Source: Pseudeuparius sepicola (lineage: Eukaryota > Arthropoda > Insecta > Coleoptera > Anthribidae). From it: a stretch of DNA of 64,000 nucleotides. The notes beneath the pieces are model-generated. The model was given only the letters and a program-made list of their open reading frames with translations. It was not told the origin of the DNA and searched no databases. The position numbers and the translations under genes were made by a program. The stretch covers positions 117,491,373-117,555,372 of the forward strand of contig OY987299.1 of NCBI GenBank assembly GCA_963920635.1, in the 5' to 3' direction. Shown here one piece after another: positions 59,382 through 64,000 of the stretch; within the stretch, counting starts at the first letter, position 1; the number at the start of each line of letters is the position of its first letter.

Positions 59382-60691
59382 TAGTACAGTAAAATTGGGC
59401 CAAAACCCAAACATCCAAAAAAAAAGTTCTTTCTAGCGCGAAATAATTTCATACCCTCCTAAGAGTTAGTACTAAAAAGTTACACCACCACCAGCGTCGG
59501 GCTTCGGGGGGAGGGGCTGAAAAGGGCAGGAAATTCTTATTTTTCACAGTTTTGCGTGAATATCTAGTAAACTAAGAGGTTTAGCGCAAACGTCATTACG
59601 CAAATGATATACATTAAATTCCGAACAATGAGAAAGTCATGAATAGGAAACTCATGTGAAAAACAAGAAAATATATTAAACAATCTATATTGAAAAAATG
59701 GGAAGGAAATCAAAATGATACAAAAGGTCAAACGTTTTAGGTGAATCATTAATTGCGTTATCAGTCACCACCAAATAGTTCACTCGGGCTGGTGAGAGGC
59801 GAGAGGAAACAAATCTCGTGTTCTTCGGCCACTTGAGAATCATCATTTAAATCGTCGTCGATGATTACAGTATCTCTATTGAGACATGCAAGTCCTAAGC
59901 AATTGCTGCACATACTTGAACAATTGAGACCACTTCTTCGACACTCGCAGTTTTGGACGCATCCATCTCTGCAAAAGCATACGATGAGGATTGTTTAATA
60001 TATATTTTCTTGTTTTTCACATGAGCTTCCTATTCATGACTTTCTCATTTTTACAAGCTAAGGACAAATTAGATATGGGAATGATTTGACATAAAAGAAC
60101 GAATGGAAATCAGAACGCTATTATAATGAATGAGGGCAAAAAGTGAGTACAAATTAACTAAGGCTACTAACTTGTATTGGACATATTTACAGTCATATAC
60201 TTATGAGGTTATGTTGTGACAAAAAATAACAATCTATGGGTGTAATATGTATCTATATATGCATAGATATATCTATATATGTTCTACATACATTATTCGG
60301 TTACTAATTTATACTGTAATCATTTTAAGTTTTTTCAACAAAAACTACGTGAAATAAAAACAAAGAAATCTTTACCCCTCCATATCATGGAAACCGTTCA
60401 CTTTATCATAATTCTGTATATAACAATTCTTGTTCGGAATTTAATGTATATCATTTGCGTATAGGATGACGTTTGCGCTAAACCTCATAGTTTACTAGAT
60501 ATTCACGCAAAACTGTGAAAAATAAGAATTTCCTGCCCTTTTCACCCCCTCCCCCCAAAACCCGACGCTGGTGGTGGTGTAACTTTTTAGTACTAACTCT
60601 TAGGAGGGTATGGAACTATTTCGCGCTAGAAAGAACTTTTTTTTGAATGTTTGGGTTTGGCCTAATTTTGTGCTATAGTTTTACTGTACTA
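59382..60691 (-). mobile_element. Element with 250-bp inverted repeats and TAA duplication
   Basis: TAGTACAGTAAAA at the left mirrors TTTTACTGTACTA at the right. The arms extend about 250 bp (through AGTTCTTTCTAGCGCGAAATA and CGCAAACGTCAT), with a second inner pair at about 59627-59690 and 59988-60058. TAA flanks it at 59379-59381 and 60692-60694, and unit 1 shows the uninterrupted GGTAATGGGCG, supporting a 3-bp duplication. A TAA target fits the PIF/Harbinger group, an inference only. One decayed reading frame remains at 59761-59994. Confidence 0.8.
59761..59994 (-). pseudogene. Cysteine-rich C-terminal tail of a transposon protein
   Basis: The frame of 77 codons runs from just after an upstream TAA to the TGA at 59761-59763. 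It has no ATG of its own. It reads CFCRDGCVQNCECRRSGLNC, then SSMCSNCLGLACLN, then an acidic tail IIDDDLNDDSQVAEE and SPLTSPSELFGGD. The spacing of the cysteines recalls the Tesmin/TSO1 CXC zinc-binding motif often found at the end of insect transposon-encoded proteins. A TTTTGCAG just upstream of AGATGGATGC could be an acceptor, so this may be a last exon whose other parts were deleted. The family assignment is from motif spacing only. Confidence 0.6.
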
Positions 60692-60786
60692 TAACGGGCG
60701 CTCATAATTTTCGGCGATGTGCCGAAACGCGACGTCCGGCACGCATCAATTTCGGGTACTTCTTGCCTTTAATCCCGAATCGTTTG

Positions 60787-62665
60787 GTGCACGGCCACAC
60801 ATAAGGCGGACGGTGGACCGGAGAGCAGAGCGGAGATATAGTACGAAAGCCGGCTGCATGATTTCAACTCTCATAAGCTTATAGAATAAGATGTTGTGTA
60901 AAATGTAGAGAGAATATTTCTTTACTTGACTTGAAGCGAGTAGGTTGCCTCAATTTATATATGGGCCCGATCATTGTTATTTAAAGAAATTGCAGTCAAT
61001 ATTTAGGCAAATCTACTCTCATATGATTATATAGAACAAAATAGGAAAGAAGGCCCATGCGGAGCAACAATAAAAAAGGGTCCCTTGGTCCTTTAGAAAT
61101 CCGATAAGTGTATTTTCGGGGCCCGAAAATCCTCCGCTGTTAAATACGGCGCGACAGACGGGGGCAAGTCTGGACCTCGGGGACGCGAGTTGTGTGCGAA
61201 GTTCCGCTATACAGCCAGTGCCATATACCGCTTGATGCGCAGGAAAAAATTTTTCAAACGCTTTTTTCGGGAGATCTAACGGTACGGCGAGATGGCCAGA
61301 GAACGGGTAAACATATTTAAAGAAACTTTTTCAGGTAAATTATTTCTCGTGCTCGAGATATTAAGGATTTTCGGCGAAAAAAAAAACGACCAACGCAGGT
61401 GGGACCCATCTTTTTTACGTGATTGGTCGGCATTTCCCGTCACCTAAATACCAAAGTCCGAAAACTGTCAGAAATCGTCCTTTTAGTTATTTCGGCTCGG
61501 GGCTCTGGGGTCGGAATTTTTAAAGCTTCCTTCAAGTCTTCAGGTGAGGTGGAGATGTTTCCGGTGCCTCCGAAAAATTAAGAAATGAGAAAAATCACGC
61601 AATTTAGAGCGGTTCCTCAGGATTTCCCGTCAATTTCGCTAATTCTACAGCCGTCCCGTTTCTCGAAACTTGGAAACCGGGAGTCGGGAAATTTGGTTAA
61701 ATATCGGATTTTAGAGATTTTTTCGGTACTGGAGGAAAGTACAAAACTCAATTAAGAAATTTACCACCTCCTTCGATTTTTAGAACGGCACTTTTCGAAT
61801 TTATCAAAAGACTTTTGCGAAAAAATAGTAAATATGTTCATGGAACGGGTTGTATCTATTAAAAAATTAAAAATTGTCCACAACTTCTTTAAATACCTAA
61901 CAATGATCGGGCCTCTATTATCTGAGGCAACCTACTCGCTTCAAGTAAAGAAATATACCTACTCTCTACATTTTACATAACATCAACAACATTATGAGAG
62001 TTGAAATCATGCGGCCGGCTCTTGGACTAATGGTAGCGAAGCGTTGAAAACAATATGAAGCCTACTACTGTCGTGTCCACACATTCCGCGGAGAGGGAGG
62101 CGGAGAGTAAAGCGCGTTTGCTCGCTGGTAGCGGAGCGTCCAAGTCAGTTTGACATTTTCCTGCGTATTGGCACGTATTTAATTTCGAAAATAGAGCGTT
62201 GTATTCTTATATACCTACTTAATAATAAATAATATGGATTGCGAAATGCTAATTAGTGAAATTTTTATAGTCGCACACCCCTATGGGACATAACTCATGC
62301 ACATCACCACGACCGAGGTGTTGTAGACAATATTTGGGTCGATATTTACAAAATTATTTTTGTACAGATTATGGAATTCACCAAGTGTTTCCCGGATTAG
62401 GTTTATTTCATTTATCCGCACTTCACGTTTATTTTGCAAAATCCGAAATTTGAGTTGTGAATTTTTACATAAAAATAATGTAGAAATAACAGTTTTATAG
62501 CTGTTTCTATGAAGTTCGACTTTTCAATGTTTACTTCCAACCCCTCTGCGCAATACGCCTTTCAAAGCTGTCACAATCCGCTGACTGTGTGGACACTACC
62601 CGCACTACTCTCCGCTTTCCGCTCTGCTCTCCGGTCCGCCGCCCGCCTTATGTGTGGCCGTGCAC
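60787..62665. mobile_element. 1.9-kb element with CACGGCCACACATAAGG ends
   Basis: GTGCACGGCCACACATAAGG at the left mirrors CCTTATGTGTGGCCGTGCAC at the right, about 50 bp in all. A longer inner pair joins 60850-60990 to 61890-62020 (TGATTTCAACTCTCATAA with ATGAGAGTTGAAATCA). A further pair with GTGTCCACACA-like ends (about 62077 and 62597) may be another nested element. The interior at 61470-61590 is related to the MITE at 19857-20287. No long frame remains. Unit 1 lacks the whole insertion, though the target bases there differ by a small indel. Confidence 0.7.
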
Positions 62666-62826
62666 TAAGAATGTGATTGTACGTACGTAGTTTTCATCAT
62701 TTTAGGATCTAGTCGTCTTCTTCGATCTCTCGTTCTTATTCTATACCATATACCTATTCTATATTCTATAAACAGGTGTTTTGGGGCACACTTTTTGCCG
62801 ATTTCATCCCAAACGGTTGATTTTAT

Positions 62827-62863
62827 CGTTATGGAACAAGAGTTGCAAAATGAAAAGATGCAT
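62827..62863 (-). pseudogene. Interrupted small secreted-protein-like frame, 5' part
   Basis: An ATG at 62863-62861 opens MHLFILQLLF, a short hydrophobic leader, and reaches the right copy of CGTTATG in phase with the frame at 50421-50056. Together they would give 131 codons with a signal-peptide-like start. This piece is too short to stand alone as evidence. A second minus frame over the same bases (63032-62829) ends at the boundary and competes with this reading. Confidence 0.4.
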
Positions 62864-64000
62864 TAAAATTATGAACCTGCAAGACCAAAACCTCAAAAAA
62901 GTTATAAAACCCATTGTGTTCAACCGCCCCTCCGCCTATGGGCGATGAGAATAAATTGATATACACGAAATTGTTGCATTTCACCGACTGAGGACTGCAC
63001 CACGTTTCATTTTCATTTAAATTGCATAACAAAAGTTATTGCGAAAAATATTTTTTCAAATTGTATACCTTTATCATCCTGTAACTTTTTATTATGCATT
63101 TTCCGACCCTTGTTTATAGGAAACTTTTTTTCAAAATAACATTTTCTACCTGTCATATTACATTGGCACTATGATTTAGAAATACATTCTATTGTAAAGC
63201 TATTGGGCGTTCAACCCATTCCAACTGCGAAAATATCTTTCTTATTGGTGAGAATATTTGGAACTTTTCGCCGAGCTTTGACTTCTTCCTTGACTTATAC
63301 CTGAAAGACGCATGTGTCACATATTATACATAGCGAGCTACAAATTCAAATTCACCAATGATATAAGTTACTATATGTAGTTTAATTCAGAATTCCTCCG
63401 CGAACATAGCTGTATGGTTTCCGTACATTTCAATAGTGAAATTTGTTATTAATAGTGCCCCCTTTAATAAATCTAACAATCACCACTAAAATCATATCAA
63501 AGGTTAAATACCTCAGTTTAACAAATCAAATTGCCCTGCTACCGTTCTGCGGTTTACTTAATTTCCATATTCAAATGTATTGTCATAGTGAACGGTTATC
63601 CCGTACCCCACGAGGCCTGGCGTTATAAATAGTTAGGGATTAGAGACATTATGATTATGACTTAACACTTGACGCAATTTGTTTAGATGATTATATCTAG
63701 TTGTTGATTTAATTGGCGCAGCGGTTTCATATGGGTGAGCTGACGGCATGCTGTGTGTTCGTTCCAAAGAACCCAAATGTAACTTTGAAGACGTAAATGT
63801 GCTCTCAAATTTTCGCGATCGGAGAATTGAAAAATACCTCCCATAATGTATAAGTTTCTGGGGTAATTTGCTATGTATGTGTATAGTTGTTGGAAAATTC
63901 CAAGTCAAAGATAATTCACAATTTTTAAGTTTTCTAACTTCCAGATACACAGATGTGTCAATTAAAGGTAATGCGGCCGCCTGTAGTAGTCCCAATAATT
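62864..64000. other. Right flank, no firm gene
   Basis: If the interrupted frame is real, its promoter and 5' untranslated region should lie just right of 62864; a TCAGTCGG initiator-like word near 62983-62990 is the only hint. A minus frame of 120 codons at 63633-63995 is open but has no recognised domain. The rest is AT-rich. Confidence 0.35.

Larger units (their letters stand above)
54281..62826. repeat. Tandem unit 2, expanded by four insertions
   Basis: Unit-derived pieces lie at 54281-55112, 57426-57714, 59199-59381, 60692-60788 and 62666-62826, in the same order as in unit 1. Between them sit the elements at 55113-57425, 57715-59198, 59382-60691 and 60787-62665. The satellite of unit 1 is missing. 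At 54650 and 54800 small indels distinguish the copies. Confidence 0.75.
50415..62833. mobile_element. Tandem composite insertion bounded by CGTTATG
   Basis: CGTTATG occurs at 50415-50421 (left edge), 54274-54280 (between the units) and 62827-62833 (right edge). Each time the unit begins TATTCACGTCCGTCTCGCGC just after it, and ends TTGATTTTAT just before it. The ends are not inverted copies of each other, so this is not a usual terminal-inverted-repeat transposon. No LTR-like TG...CA ends are seen either. The array has two units; the second is swollen by four later insertions. A single copy of CGTTATG with flanks restores an open frame, supporting a precise insertion. Confidence 0.7.

Overview
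The window is animal nuclear DNA, almost certainly from an insect. It is AT-rich, its genes are split by GT-AG introns, and DCAF1 and NudC orthologues are recognisable. Most of the rest is transposon debris. The order cannot be settled from sequence alone. No CRISPR array, operon or rRNA is present.

Layout. A decayed LINE reverse-transcriptase fragment lies at 688-1335. The first six coding exons of DCAF1 (VprBP; mahjong in flies) run on the minus strand from the start codon at 9052 to a splice donor at 2492; the rest of the gene lies off the left edge. About 5.8 kb of intergenic sequence holding several non-autonomous DNA transposons separates it from nudC, whose first three coding exons (14874-15613, plus strand) are clear but whose CS-domain exons I could not find. 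A LINE ORF1 fragment follows (16886-17990, minus). Next come the last three exons of an unrecognised single-pass membrane protein (18845-23773, minus).

From about 24 kb to 50 kb I see no convincing host gene. This stretch is rich in fold-back elements ending in TA + CAGGGTG/CAGGATG, hAT-like elements, small MITEs, one threefold nest of elements (28791-30301), and a few GC-richer islands that may be regulatory.

The most unusual region is 50415-62833. A roughly 3.9-kb repeat unit without terminal inverted repeats is present twice in tandem, and the same 7-bp sequence (CGTTATG) occurs at the left edge, at the unit junction and at the right edge. Unit 1 (50422-54273) contains a four-copy, roughly 440-bp satellite. 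Unit 2 (54281-62826) is expanded by four insertions, three of which have very long inverted repeats: a Tc1/mariner-like element with a nearly intact DUF4817-type transposase, a fold-back Tc1 derivative, an element flanked by TAA carrying a cysteine-rich reading frame, and a fourth element. Unit 1 supplies the empty site for some of these. Removing everything between the outer CGTTATG copies joins two minus-strand frames into one 131-codon frame with a signal-peptide-like start, so the array appears to have landed inside a small coding exon. The 7-bp junctions without inverted ends would fit recombinase-type (Crypton-like) or circle integration, but no recombinase gene is visible and that remains an inference.
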